Source: Flavobacterium pectinovorum (GTDB lineage Bacteria; Bacteroidota; Bacteroidia; Flavobacteriales; Flavobacteriaceae). From it: a DNA stretch of 64,000 nucleotides. The notes beneath the pieces are model-generated. The model saw nothing but the letters and a program-made list of their open reading frames with translations. It was not told where the DNA came from and did no database searches. Positions within the stretch are counted from its first letter, which is position 1, and each line of letters begins with the position of its first letter. Shown piece after piece: positions 54,464-63,721 of the stretch. The stretch is taken from positions 37,314 to 101,313 of the forward strand of contig NZ_RCZH01000022.1 of the NCBI RefSeq assembly GCF_006438875.1. The letters run 5' to 3'. The position numbers were made by a program, and so were the translations under genes.

Positions 54464-56647
54464 ATGTTTCGATTTCGAATCTTTTTCTCCTGTTTGATAT
54501 TCTTGAATTTTCTTTCATTTAATTTATGGGCACAGAATAATTTATCAACAGAAAAGATCGATAAACTTATATTAGAAGCACTTTCCAATTTTAGAGAATC
54601 AAATTTCGAAAAATCCTTAATTATTTCCAGAGTTGCCCTTAATTATTCCACAATTGCTAAGAATGATTATTTCATTGCGCGTTCTTACAATATCATCGGA
54701 GCAAATTATAACGATTTGGAAGAGTATGATAAAGCAATTTTTTTTTATAAAAGAAGCCTTTTTTATGCTAATAAAGCTAAAAATGACAGCTTCAGGAATA
54801 TGCTGTATAATAATCTGGGCAATGTATATTGTTTTCAAAAAAAACAATATACACAAGGAATTAATTATTATAAAAAATCAATTGCACTAAGCACTAAAAT
54901 CAAAGATTACGGCCAGATATATTTCACGAATGTTAATCTTGCCTGGTCCTATTTTGATATCGGCAATTTTGATAAAGGATATCCGTATTTAAATTTTGTG
55001 AATAAGCATCAAAAGAAAATTGGAGATGATGATACCATTGTAATTATTAATATGTTAAATGGTATGTATTGCAGTTATAAAAATGATGATCTTAAAGCGC
55101 GTGACTATTTTATTAAAGCGATAGAATTTGGCAAAAATCACATTGAAAAGTTAGATTTGTCCTATGCGTATTTAGAATACTCAAAATTTTTGACCAAAAT
55201 TGGAGAATATAAGGAAGCTTATGCTAATTTGGCGAATTATAATAAGATAACAGAGCAGATCTATAATGATGAGAAAATTAAAAAGGCTTCCATCGCCGGT
55301 TTTAATCTTGAATTGGACGAATACAAGAGGCAAATTGATAAAATTGAAAATGAAAAAATAACACAATATCAAAATTTAAAAAAATCGAGGATTATTGTTA
55401 TTTTGTTTATTGTTATCTCCTTCATTCTTCTTTTGTTGATCGTTACTTTGATAAAAAACATCAGATTTAAGAAAAAACATAATTTAGAGCTTTTAAAAGC
55501 TAAAGAAATTGCCGAAGAAGCCTCTATGCTTAAAACTCAATTTATTTCGACTATCAGTCATGAATTGCGTACTCCGCTGTATGGTGTGGTGGGAATAACG
55601 AATATGCTTCTTGAAGAACATAAAGAATTGTCACAAAGCCAACATTTAAGTGCTTTGAAATTTTCGGCCAGATATTTACTTTCTTTAGTAAATGATATTC
55701 TTCAAATCAATAAAATAGAAGAAAATAAAGTAGTTCTCGAGAGTTTGACATTTAATATCTCAGACGAAATTACGATGATAAAAAACTCACTTTCCTTTTT
55801 GTCCCAGAAAAACAATAATAAAATAAACGTATCAATTGATTCTGATATTCCTGAATATTTAATTGGCGATAAGTTGAGATTAGCTCAGATTGTAATGAAT
55901 TTGGTTAGTAATGCCTTGAAATTTACTAAAGATGGAGAAGTAGAAATTATTGTAAATCTGGATAGAATAGAAGGAAAAATGTTTTTTTTGGATTTCCTCA
56001 TTAAAGATAATGGTGTTGGAATTGCGGCTGTGGATCAGGGTAAAATTTTCGAAAAGTTTGTTCAGGTAGGCAGAAAAGACGAAGATTACCAAGGAACCGG
56101 ATTAGGATTAAGTATTGTAAAACGATTATTAGGCCTTTTTGGAAGCACAATAAGTTTAGAAAGTAACATAGGCGAGGGAACTGCATTCTCGTTTATGATT
56201 CCGTTTGAATATGATCCTGAGAAAACAAAAAATATTATTGAGGAAATTGAGGTTGATCTGACTTCAAACGAAGTTTATAAGATATTAATTGTCGAAGATA
56301 ATCTTATTAATCAGTTGGTAACAAAGAAAATTATTGAAAAAAACAATTATATCTGTAAAGTTGTAGATGATGGTTTTGCGGCACTTAAAATCTTAGAGAA
56401 TGAAGAGTTTGATCTTATTTTAATGGATATAAATATGCCATTAATGAATGGATTTGAAACGACTAAAAGAATTCGTTTGCAAGATATAAAAACACCGGTT
56501 GTGGCTCTTACTGCTTTTGATAAAGATGAGATAACAGATGAAGCAATTTCGTCAGGAATAAATGATATTATTATAAAACCATTTGAACCGGTTAAATTAT
56601 TTAAAATTATAAATTACCTGATAAATGAAGCAAAAAACGCTGATTGA
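54464..56647 (+). CDS. TPR-containing hybrid sensor histidine kinase
   Basis: 727 aa from ATG 54464 (TTG 54443 is in frame, but ATG opens into a signal sequence). Domains: signal peptide; about 5-6 TPR-like helix pairs in the periplasm (about 30-290); coiled linker; one membrane span ('IIVILFIVISFILLLLIVTL'); HisKA with 'FISTISHELRTPLYG' (phospho-His near 366); HATPase ('LVSNALKFTKDGE', 'IKDNGVGIA', 'GTGLGLSIVKRLLGLFGS'); receiver with 'LIVEDNLINQ', 'LILMDINMP' (Asp near 655) and a Lys in 'IIIKPFEP'. No DNA-binding output, so it must act through phosphotransfer to another protein. Signal unknown. Confidence 0.9.
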   Translation: MFRFRIFFSCLIFLNFLSFNLWAQNNLSTEKIDKLILEALSNFRESNFEKSLIISRVALNYSTIAKNDYFIARSYNIIGANYNDLEEYDKAIFFYKRSLFYANKAKNDSFRNMLYNNLGNVYCFQKKQYTQGINYYKKSIALSTKIKDYGQIYFTNVNLAWSYFDIGNFDKGYPYLNFVNKHQKKIGDDDTIVIINMLNGMYCSYKNDDLKARDYFIKAIEFGKNHIEKLDLSYAYLEYSKFLTKIGEYKEAYANLANYNKITEQIYNDEKIKKASIAGFNLELDEYKRQIDKIENEKITQYQNLKKSRIIVILFIVISFILLLLIVTLIKNIRFKKKHNLELLKAKEIAEEASMLKTQFISTISHELRTPLYGVVGITNMLLEEHKELSQSQHLSALKFSARYLLSLVNDILQINKIEENKVVLESLTFNISDEITMIKNSLSFLSQKNNNKINVSIDSDIPEYLIGDKLRLAQIVMNLVSNALKFTKDGEVEIIVNLDRIEGKMFFLDFLIKDNGVGIAAVDQGKIFEKFVQVGRKDEDYQGTGLGLSIVKRLLGLFGSTISLESNIGEGTAFSFMIPFEYDPEKTKNIIEEIEVDLTSNEVYKILIVEDNLINQLVTKKIIEKNNYICKVVDDGFAALKILENEEFDLILMDINMPLMNGFETTKRIRLQDIKTPVVALTAFDKDEITDEAISSGINDIIIKPFEPVKLFKIINYLINEAKNAD

Positions 56648-56668
56648 CAGTATGTATGCGTAAAAAAA

Positions 56669-56764
56669 CACACGAATTTCACTAATTGACACTAATTCTT
56701 TGTGAAATTAATTTCACAAGCTAGGTTAGCCTAGTGAAATTTGTGCAAATTGGTGAAATTCGTG
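56669..56764. repeat. Family C palindromic repeat, copy 1
   Basis: 'cacgaatttcac' at the left and 'gtgaaattcgtg' at the right flank further 'gtgaaatt' units. A shorter relative lies at 62136-62194. Between convergent genes, so it might act as a terminator for both. Confidence 0.75.
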
Positions 56765-56798
56765 TTCAAATTTGATTTATAATAGTATGTCGCTGGAT

Positions 56799-58049
56799 TT
56801 AGTACCAGCGTTTTTTATTTTGTTTAGATGCATTTGATTTTCTCGATTTATGAGCACCACCGCTTCGGTTTGAGTTTTTAGGTTTCTCAGCCGCTGCTTC
56901 CGGACCTCCGGAATGCCATTGATAGGGATGATCGGTAATCGTTTTTACATCAACTTTTATTAATTTTTGAATGTCTTTCCAGTAAGGCTCTTCGTCTTTG
57001 CTGCAAAAAGAAATTGCAACACCTCCATTTCCAGCGCGTCCTGTACGTCCAATTCTATGAACATAAGTTTCCGGAATGTTAGGTAAATCAAAGTTGATTA
57101 CATATGGCAATTGGTCAATATCAATACCTCTCGCTGCAATATCTGTAGCGACAAGAACACCAACTTCTTTGTTTTTGAAAGCATCCAGAACGCGTTGTCT
57201 TGCATTTTGAGATTTGTCTCCGTGAATTGCTTCTGCCGGAATATCTTTTTTGCGAAGTGCTTTTACAACATTATCTGCACCATGTTTAGTTCTTGAAAAA
57301 ACTAAAACATTCGATAAATCTTCGTTTTTTATTAAATGGTATAATAAATTTCTTTTCTCTGTTTTCTCAACAAAATAAACTCGTTGTTCTACATTTTCGG
57401 CAGTTGAGGATACTGGAGAAACTTCAACTTTTGCAGGATCTTGCAAAAACATTTCGGCCAATTCGCGAATTGCAATTGGCATTGTAGCTGAAAATAATAA
57501 GGTCTGACGGTTTTTAGGCGTTAGTTTTACGATCTTTTTTACATCGTTTATAAATCCCATGTCCAGCATTTGATCTGCTTCATCCAAAACCAAAGTATGC
57601 AAATGATCCAGATCAAGAAAACCTTGTTTTTGTAAATCAAGTAATCTTCCCGGAGTTGCTACAAGAATGTCAACGCCATTTTTTAAGGCATCTACTTGTG
57701 GATTTTGCGAAACACCTCCAAATATAGTCAATTGTGTTAAATTGGTATATTTTGCATAAGTGTCAAAACTTTGACCAATTTGAACTGCTAATTCACGTGT
57801 TGGTGTAACTATAAGGGCACGAATTACTTTGGCTTTTTTAGTTGAGCCAACAATTCGGTGTAATTGATGTATGATGGGAATGGCAAAAGCGGCCGTTTTT
57901 CCGGTACCTGTTTGCGCGCAGCCAATTAAATCTCTTCCTGCTAAAACAATCGGAATTGATTGTTCCTGAATAGGAGTAGGATTTAGGTAGCCTTCTTCAA
58001 ATACGGCTTTTTGTATACTTTTTGAAAGTGATAAATCTTCGAATAACAT
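56799..58049 (-). CDS. DEAD-box RNA helicase (RhlE-like)
   Basis: 416 aa. Q motif 'PTPIQEQSIP', motif I 'AQTGTGKT', Ia 'PTRELAVQI', II 'LDEADQML', III 'SATMP', IV-VI 'VLVFSRTKHGA', 'VLVATDIAARGIDI' and 'YVHRIGRTGRAG'. A short basic C-terminal tail (Ser/Arg/Lys-rich) would bind RNA. RhlE-type helicases act in ribosome assembly or mRNA decay; several paralogs per genome are normal in Flavobacterium. Confidence 0.94.
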   Translation of the reverse strand: MLFEDLSLSKSIQKAVFEEGYLNPTPIQEQSIPIVLAGRDLIGCAQTGTGKTAAFAIPIIHQLHRIVGSTKKAKVIRALIVTPTRELAVQIGQSFDTYAKYTNLTQLTIFGGVSQNPQVDALKNGVDILVATPGRLLDLQKQGFLDLDHLHTLVLDEADQMLDMGFINDVKKIVKLTPKNRQTLLFSATMPIAIRELAEMFLQDPAKVEVSPVSSTAENVEQRVYFVEKTEKRNLLYHLIKNEDLSNVLVFSRTKHGADNVVKALRKKDIPAEAIHGDKSQNARQRVLDAFKNKEVGVLVATDIAARGIDIDQLPYVINFDLPNIPETYVHRIGRTGRAGNGGVAISFCSKDEEPYWKDIQKLIKVDVKTITDHPYQWHSGGPEAAAEKPKNSNRSGGAHKSRKSNASKQNKKRWY

Positions 58050-58178
58050 ATCTTAGGTATTAAGAACTTAGTTTTAAGTACTAAAATTCTGTGCAAAGAT
58101 AGGTTTATTCAGCTAATCCTTTATTTGATTCTTGTTTTATTTGGTAAATGGGTTAATTTCCAGTCGTTCAGACTTCTG

Positions 58179-59222
58179 TTAGATTATATTTTTTTCGTTG
58201 TTGGCTTTAATAAAATCGGTCACTAAATAACCAATCAATTTACCAATTAAATTATTGTTTGGAGAATCGGCCAAATCTGGTGCGCCTTCGCAAATATGTA
58301 TATAAGTAGCATTTCGATGTTGTCCAAAAAAGGATATAAACTGTCTTAATTCTTCAACCGAAAATCCGCTGATTGTCATGGCGCTGCTCGCAATATTTGG
58401 AATAGCATCTAAATCAATTTCAATTCCAAAAGAATCTGTTCTGATAAATTCTAATGCCAAAGCCATTTCTCTGCTAAAATCTTTTTCTTTGCGAATATTA
58501 ACACTGTCATAAGTATTGTAGCGAACTCGATCTTCTAGTTTTTTGATGATATCAAGAACACTTTTTGAAGTATAATTTTCATGGAGGCCAAAGATGAAAT
58601 ATTTCTTTAGGAAACCTTCTTCATACGCATAAGAAAAGCCATTTCCGCTGTGACGTCCTTCTAAAATCCTAAAATCAGAATGGGCATCGAAGTTAATCGC
58701 GTTGATTGGTTTTCCTTTGGCTAAAGCCGAACCCTTTATATTTCCGTAAGCATTATTATGACCACCGCCAATAATAATGGGGATTTTTCCTGCTTTTACG
58801 ATTGTAAAAATAATATGAGAAACTTCTTTGTCGATTTTTTCTACTAACTGACTTAGTTTTGATCGGTCATCAATATCATTGAAATCAAGATTTTCGACAT
58901 CGCGCATTTCTTCCAGAACATTAATTTGTCCTAAAACAATAATCTGACTGCCTTTTGAAAAACGATTGTGTTGAATGTTTGCAATGCTTTTAATGGCACT
59001 TTCCCACGCAGAAGCCGCTCCGGGTCTGCCGAAGTTCGCACGCACACCAATGTCTTCGGGTATTCCCAAAAGCACATATTTAGCTTCACTATCTTTCAAA
59101 AAGCTAATTTTATCAACTCCTTTCGGAATGACAATCATCTTTTCTCCAAACTTTATTTCGCCACTTCTGTGATTTGTGACTTTTGCTAAATCATTTACAG
59201 TAAAAGGAATTAATTTCTCCAT
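58179..59222 (-). CDS. hutG: Formimidoylglutamase (arginase/ureohydrolase family)
   Basis: A 347-aa protein. Mn-site motifs: 'IIIGGGHNNAYG', 'NAINFDAHSDFRILEGRHSG' and 'EIDLDAIPN'. Flavobacterial arginase-family members near imidazolonepropionase are formimidoylglutamase, the last step of histidine degradation to glutamate. It lies on the same strand as hutI, 1.6 kb away, with an unrelated plus-strand gene between. Agmatinase/arginase is less likely by context. Confidence 0.8.
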   Translation of the reverse strand: MEKLIPFTVNDLAKVTNHRSGEIKFGEKMIVIPKGVDKISFLKDSEAKYVLLGIPEDIGVRANFGRPGAASAWESAIKSIANIQHNRFSKGSQIIVLGQINVLEEMRDVENLDFNDIDDRSKLSQLVEKIDKEVSHIIFTIVKAGKIPIIIGGGHNNAYGNIKGSALAKGKPINAINFDAHSDFRILEGRHSGNGFSYAYEEGFLKKYFIFGLHENYTSKSVLDIIKKLEDRVRYNTYDSVNIRKEKDFSREMALALEFIRTDSFGIEIDLDAIPNIASSAMTISGFSVEELRQFISFFGQHRNATYIHICEGAPDLADSPNNNLIGKLIGYLVTDFIKANNEKNII

Positions 59223-59319
59223 TAAAAAAAAATATTTTCCAAAAATAATATAATTGTGGTAACTTACGTTATTAAGATATATTAATTCTTAAATTTGTTT
59301 TTAAAGAAAATTATTAAAT

Positions 59320-60198
59320 ATGGAAAACCCAAAGAACAACAACTCAAGTCTAAAAGCGATAATCGCAGTTTTAGCAGTCCTACTAATTGGTAGCTTAGTG
59401 TACATTTTTAAATTATCGTCTGATACTGACGTAGTTAAAACTGAACTTACAACAACCATGACAGAAAAACAATCTGTTATGAAAGATTTGCAAGAATTAA
59501 AAGCAACTTATGATGCTGCAATTGCTGAAAACACTTCTATGTCTGATGAGTTAATTCAGGAAAGAGATAAAGTAGTAGCCTTAATGGATGATTTGAACAA
59601 ATCAAAAGGTGATGTGTCTAAATTCAGATCACAAGTTCAGGCTATGCAAGGTAAAATGAAAACTCTTGTTGCTGAAAATGACGAATTGAAAAAACAAAAT
59701 GGTGTTTTAACAGTTCAGAGAGATAGTACTATTACGGTTTTAGGTGAATCTAAAAAATACAATGAAGTGTTAGTTGGTCAAAACGAAGAATTGGCTAAAA
59801 CAGTTGAAAAAGGCGCTAAATTATCAATTTTAAACACAAAAACTGCTGCTTACAAATTGAGAAGCTCAGGAAAACAAATCGAAACGGATAAAGCTAGCCG
59901 TGCCGATGTTTTGAAAGTTAGTTTCACAATTGCTGAAAACCAAATCGCTAAATCTGGAGATAAAACGTATTATGTACAGGTTATCGACTCTAAAAACAAT
60001 GTTTTAGGAGAAAAGAAAACTGAAAGTTTTGGTGATAACACTTTAACTTACAGCTTCAAAACAACTGTTAAATATGAAAATAAAACAGTTAATGTTAGTG
60101 AAGATTTACCAGGTAAAGATTTCGTTAAAGGTGCTTATTTTATCAATGTTTATGATAATGACGAATTAGTTTCTAAAACAAGTTTTAACTTGAGATAA
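59320..60198 (+). CDS. Membrane-anchored coiled-coil protein of unknown function
   Basis: A 292-aa protein with one N-terminal membrane span ('AIIAVLAVLLIGSLVYIFKL'), then a long heptad-rich coiled coil (about 35-160), then a beta domain ('RADVLKVSFTIAENQIAKSG', 'YYVQVIDSKNNVLGEKK', 'KGAYFINVYDNDELVSKTSF'). Topology suggests a periplasmic stalk plus head. Relatives are sometimes labelled as chromosome-partition proteins, but there is no ParA ATPase motif. Evenly biased codon use suggests good expression. A terminator follows. Confidence 0.85.
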   Translation: MENPKNNNSSLKAIIAVLAVLLIGSLVYIFKLSSDTDVVKTELTTTMTEKQSVMKDLQELKATYDAAIAENTSMSDELIQERDKVVALMDDLNKSKGDVSKFRSQVQAMQGKMKTLVAENDELKKQNGVLTVQRDSTITVLGESKKYNEVLVGQNEELAKTVEKGAKLSILNTKTAAYKLRSSGKQIETDKASRADVLKVSFTIAENQIAKSGDKTYYVQVIDSKNNVLGEKKTESFGDNTLTYSFKTTVKYENKTVNVSEDLPGKDFVKGAYFINVYDNDELVSKTSFNLR

Positions 60199-60233
60199 GA
60201 GAACTATTAAAAAGTAGAATACCACTAAAATAT

Positions 60234-60268
60234 TAAAGGTCTGTGAAGTTTTTCACAGACCTTTTTCA
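60234..60268 (+). terminator. Rho-independent terminator of the coiled-coil gene
   Basis: The stem 'aaggtctgtgaa...ttcacagacctt' with T5 lies 35 bp after the stop. Confidence 0.88.
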
Positions 60269-60297
60269 TTAAATTAAAAATCACATTAATTTAGTTT

Positions 60298-60393
60298 CTA
60301 TTTTCTTTTTTTAGTTTGTTGTTCTTCTAGTTTTTTTTGAATTTTCTCTTGTTTTTTTGCCTTTAAATCTGTCGTTGAAGCTTTCTTAGCCAT
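60298..60393 (-). CDS. 31-aa lysine-rich basic peptide
   Basis: ATG at 60393 to TAG at 60298 encodes MAKKASTTDLKAKKQEKIQ followed by a basic, Glu/Gln-rich end. It is entirely hydrophilic and helix-prone, like small conserved basic proteins of Flavobacterium. It is too short for composition tests. The rest of the gap 60394-60867 shows only AT-rich DNA and a hairpin near 60818-60851. Confidence 0.5.
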   Translation of the reverse strand: MAKKASTTDLKAKKQEKIQKKLEEQQTKKRK

Positions 60394-60817
60394 GATCTTC
60401 TTGTTTTAATTATTAAAAAATAAAGTTTAATCCCGATCCTATAATTTATTTCGTAATAAATAAAAAACTTTATAGCGAGTACCGATATCCAATTTTAGAT
60501 TGGAAAAGCATTGTAAAAAAGTTTAATAGGATTTTAATAAGCATACTCGCGATGCTTAATAATTCGGGAAGATTTTTAATTTTAATAAAGAAGATAATCT
60601 TGAAATGTTCTTGCTAATATATAAACATGCATGGGTAGTAGAAACATTTTGTCTCAAACCCAATTTACCTGTATTTATTGCAAGAATTAAAATTTCCATA
60701 TCTAAAAATCTGATTGGTAAACATACCTCCATATTTTAGTAATAACTAATTTATGTAGGATTTTTATGTTTATTTTAATCATTAAGATGTTTGAGGGTCA
60801 ATAAATGCAATATTATA

Positions 60818-60851
60818 AACATAGCCAGCGGTTTGAACCGTTGGCTATGTT
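60818..60851 (-). terminator. Hairpin downstream of hutI, possible terminator
   Basis: The stem 'acatagccagcggttt...aaaccgttggctatgt' pairs nearly perfectly, with one wobble position. The following T-run on the minus strand is weak, so function as a terminator is uncertain. Confidence 0.5.
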
Positions 60852-60867
60852 GAAATAGATTACTGTA

Positions 60868-62103
60868 TTAAATGATCTGGCCATCAACAAAAACGCTGTC
60901 AATTAAATTACTGCCAAATGCATATGGAATCTGATAATAAGATGAAATTGCTTTGGTGAGAATTAAGTTAGCTTTTTTACCTCTTGTAATACTTCCGTGA
61001 GTTTCTGAAATTCCCATTGCATAAGCGCCATTAATGGTTGCTGCATTTATGGCTTCTTCCGGCGTCATTTTCATTTTGATGCAGGCTGTTGCAACTACAA
61101 AATTCATATTTCCGGATGGAGTAGAGCCGGGATTAAAATCGGTAGCCAAAGCTAATGGTAAACCCGCCTTTATCATTTCACGGGCAGGCGTATATGGAAT
61201 ACTTAAGAAGTAAGAGCAAGACGGTAATGCTACAGGCATTGTTTCGGAGTCTTTTAAGGCTTCAATATCTTCAGGGTTCATAATTTCGAGATGATCGACA
61301 GAAAGAGCGTTAAATTTAATTCCTGCTTGTATTCCTCCAATAGAATTAAATTGATTCACATGGATTTTTGGCTTTAAGCCGAATTTTATTCCAGCTTCCA
61401 TAATTTTCTCTGTTTCTTCAACAGAAAAATAACCGGTTTCACAAAATACATCAACAAAATCAGCCAGTTTGTCTTTGGCAATTTCCGGTAACATCTTGGT
61501 TATGATTTCATCGATATAACCCGCTTTGTTCTCTTTGTAATGCAACGGAAAAGCATGTGCGCCCAAAAAAGTTGCTTTTATAGTGATTGGATAGTTTTCT
61601 GCCAGTTTTTTAATCACGCGAAGCATTTTTAATTCGCCTTCAATTGTTAGCCCGTAACCTGATTTTATTTCAACAGCTCCGGTTCCTAAATGCATAACTT
61701 CTTCTAAGCGAATTTTTGATTGCTCATAAATTTCTTCTTCTGAAGTTTCGTTGAGTTTTTTAGCCGAATTTAAAATTCCGCCACCGCGATTAGCGATTTC
61801 TTCGTATGAAAACCCATTGATTCGATCCACAAATTCCTGCTCACGATTCCCTGCATAGACAATATGTGTGTGACTGTCGCACCAAGATGGGAGGATAATT
61901 TGACCTGTTGCATCGATAATTTTGTCTGCCTTGATTTCAGGAAGATTTTCCATCGAACCAAAATCTGCAATAAGATCCTCTTTTATAAGTAAAAAGGCAT
62001 TTTTGATAGTTGGAAGTTCTGCCATTTCGGTTCCTGAAACCTTAGAAATTGAAGTTTTACGAATTTGAAGCAGTTCTTTTATGTTTGTTATAAGAGTTAT
62101 CAT
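60868..62103 (-). CDS. hutI: Imidazolonepropionase
   Basis: A 411-aa amidohydrolase. Metal and substrate motifs: 'WCDSHTHIVYAGNREQEFVDR', 'GTGAVEIKSGYGLT', 'GAHAFPLHY', 'PKIHVNQFNSIGG' and 'LATDFNPGSTPSGNM'. It hydrolyses 4-imidazolone-5-propanoate to N-formimino-glutamate in histidine catabolism, feeding hutG. HutH and HutU are not in the window. Confidence 0.93.
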   Translation of the reverse strand: MITLITNIKELLQIRKTSISKVSGTEMAELPTIKNAFLLIKEDLIADFGSMENLPEIKADKIIDATGQIILPSWCDSHTHIVYAGNREQEFVDRINGFSYEEIANRGGGILNSAKKLNETSEEEIYEQSKIRLEEVMHLGTGAVEIKSGYGLTIEGELKMLRVIKKLAENYPITIKATFLGAHAFPLHYKENKAGYIDEIITKMLPEIAKDKLADFVDVFCETGYFSVEETEKIMEAGIKFGLKPKIHVNQFNSIGGIQAGIKFNALSVDHLEIMNPEDIEALKDSETMPVALPSCSYFLSIPYTPAREMIKAGLPLALATDFNPGSTPSGNMNFVVATACIKMKMTPEEAINAATINGAYAMGISETHGSITRGKKANLILTKAISSYYQIPYAFGSNLIDSVFVDGQII

Positions 62104-62135
62104 GATATAGATTTAATGGTATAAAGGTATTTTAA

Positions 62136-62194
62136 AACACAAATTTCACAAATTATCACGGAATAATTCGTGAAATTTGTGAAATTCGTGTTTC
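62136..62194. repeat. Family C repeat, copy 2
   Basis: 'cacaaatttcac' and 'gtgaaattcgtg' form a palindrome, matching the ends of 56669-56764. Confidence 0.7.
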
Positions 62195-62250
62195 TAAAAT
62201 GGGATTTGGTCCCGATGCTCAATGTCATTAAGTTAAGCATTTAAAAAATA

Positions 62251-62361
62251 AAATCCGTTTTTTTCCGCGTTTTTACGAAGTAAATCTGTTTTATCCGCGT
62301 CAAAATTAGACGCTGATTTTACTGATTCGCTAAAGCGAAAACGCTGATAAAAACGGATTTT
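62251..62361. repeat. 111-bp palindromic repeat (family B), copy 2
   Basis: Nearly identical to 49592-49702, including the interior 'gattcgctaaagcg'. The flanks also align ('taagttaagc' before, 'cttg.ttaaac' after), so the mobile or duplicated unit is larger, about 62222-62385. 62104-62460 otherwise holds no gene. Confidence 0.85.
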
Positions 62362-62460
62362 TCTAATTACTTTCTTGATTAAACTGGTAAGTAATTTTAT
62401 AGATTTTCCCTTAACTTAATGACATTGCCCTATGCTTCGGGATAAAACATTGGAATTTAT

Positions 62461-63513
62461 TTATTCTGAAACCGTTATTTCGAATATTTTGCTCCAGTTT
62501 TTACCGGTTACAAAAATGGTTTTAGTTTTTGGGTTGTAAGCAATCCCGTTTAAAACATCTTCTGTGGTAACATCAGGCATAGATTTACGTAAATTAGACA
62601 TGTTTAAGATTCCTTCAACAGCTCCTGAAGTAGGATTTACAACAGCAATTGCATCTTTAAACCAAACATTGGTATAAATTTTTCCGTTAATCCACTCCAG
62701 TTCATTAATAGCTTTAATTTTTGAAGTCCCAGAATAAACATTGATATAATCTACCATTTTTTGAGTCGCCGGATCCATTTTCCAGATTTTCTCTGTTTTG
62801 TCAGTTTGGTAAATATATTTTCCGTCATTTGTCATTCCCCAGCCTTCGATATCTTTATCGTAAGCAAAGGTTTTTTCAAGTTTTAATGTTTTTGCATCAT
62901 AAATGAAACCGGTTTTGTTTTGCCACGTTAATTGAAAAAGTTTACCATTGATAAAAGTGATTCCTTCCCCAAAATATTTTTTGTCAAGATCAATTTGTTT
63001 GAAAATTTTTCCTGTCTTATAATCGTATTTTCTTAAATATGAAGCACCTTCTTGTCCCGTACTTTCATAAAGAGTGTCATTATGAAATTCTAATCCTTCG
63101 GTAAAAGATTTTTTATCGTGAGGATAAGTGTTAATTACTTTATATTTTAATAATTTAGGTTCAATGTTTGAAACCAGCTCAACACGTTTAGTTGCATCAG
63201 ACGAATCTGATCCAAAATAAACAGTAGCTTTTAAGTATTGGTATCCTAGTTTTTGATTTTTTAATTCAAATTTGAATTTTTCGGCACCTTTAGTACTTCC
63301 CACTTTTTTGTCATTTATAAAGTAGGCAACGCTGTCGATTTCTTTCGAATTTGGGTTTAAAATTCCGATAGAAATCGCTTCTTGTGGTAAAAAATGAGCC
63401 GGAAAAGCTGAATCATCGATGTTAAATAAAGAATTTTCACCTTTTTTTGTATCTCCACATCCAATTAATGTGATTCCTAATAAAATGACAGTTAGGAAGT
63501 TATATTTTTTCAT
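62461..63513 (-). CDS. Glutaminyl-peptide cyclotransferase lipoprotein
   Basis: A 350-aa protein with lipobox (GITLIGCG, Cys19). After an N-terminal Ig-like part (about 30-125) it has the glutamine-cyclotransferase beta-propeller: 'YPHDKKSFTEGLEFHNDTLY', 'STGQEGASYLRKYDYKTG', 'GEGITFINGKLFQLTWQN' and 'INELEWINGKIYTNVWF'. It forms N-terminal pyroglutamate on exported proteins; T9SS cargoes of Bacteroidota are known substrates of such enzymes. Confidence 0.9.
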   Translation of the reverse strand: MKKYNFLTVILLGITLIGCGDTKKGENSLFNIDDSAFPAHFLPQEAISIGILNPNSKEIDSVAYFINDKKVGSTKGAEKFKFELKNQKLGYQYLKATVYFGSDSSDATKRVELVSNIEPKLLKYKVINTYPHDKKSFTEGLEFHNDTLYESTGQEGASYLRKYDYKTGKIFKQIDLDKKYFGEGITFINGKLFQLTWQNKTGFIYDAKTLKLEKTFAYDKDIEGWGMTNDGKYIYQTDKTEKIWKMDPATQKMVDYINVYSGTSKIKAINELEWINGKIYTNVWFKDAIAVVNPTSGAVEGILNMSNLRKSMPDVTTEDVLNGIAYNPKTKTIFVTGKNWSKIFEITVSE

Positions 63514-63568
63514 AGTTTAAATTTTGAATAAGCCAATATACGACGATATTTTTATAGCAACAAAGGTC

Positions 63569-63598
63569 TTGCAAAAATATAAAAAGATTGTATATTTG
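63569..63598 (+). promoter_or_regulatory. Promoter of the SRP RNA gene
   Basis: TTG at 63569-63571 and TATATTTG at 63591-63598 are spaced by 19 bases, a near-perfect Bacteroidota sigma-A promoter. The RNA begins about 5 bases after it. Confidence 0.8.
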
Positions 63599-63602
63599 CA
63601 CC

Positions 63603-63695
63603 GGCAAGTCCTACACGACCAGCTCCTGCAGACTCCCCCAGGATGGGAACATAGCAAGGGTACGTGGTTGAGCGGTGCGATGTAGGTCGCTTGCC
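63603..63695 (+). ncRNA. ffs: Signal recognition particle small RNA (4.5S type)
   Basis: A ~93-nt structured RNA. Closing stem 'ggcaag...cttgcc', further pairing 'cctac..gtagg', and an apical region with 'ggaacatagcaagg' in the SRP helix 8 arrangement (GGAA tetraloop-like, internal loop with AGCA). Bacteroidota SRP RNAs have this form. It binds Ffh for membrane protein targeting. A T-run at 63697 onward serves as terminator. Confidence 0.82.
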
Positions 63696-63721
63696 ATTTT
63701 TTTTATAATTAATTCAAGTTG

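Noticed and set aside
59320..60198. ParA-like chromosome partition protein
   Set aside because: It has a membrane anchor and coiled coil and lacks the deviant Walker A motif of ParA.
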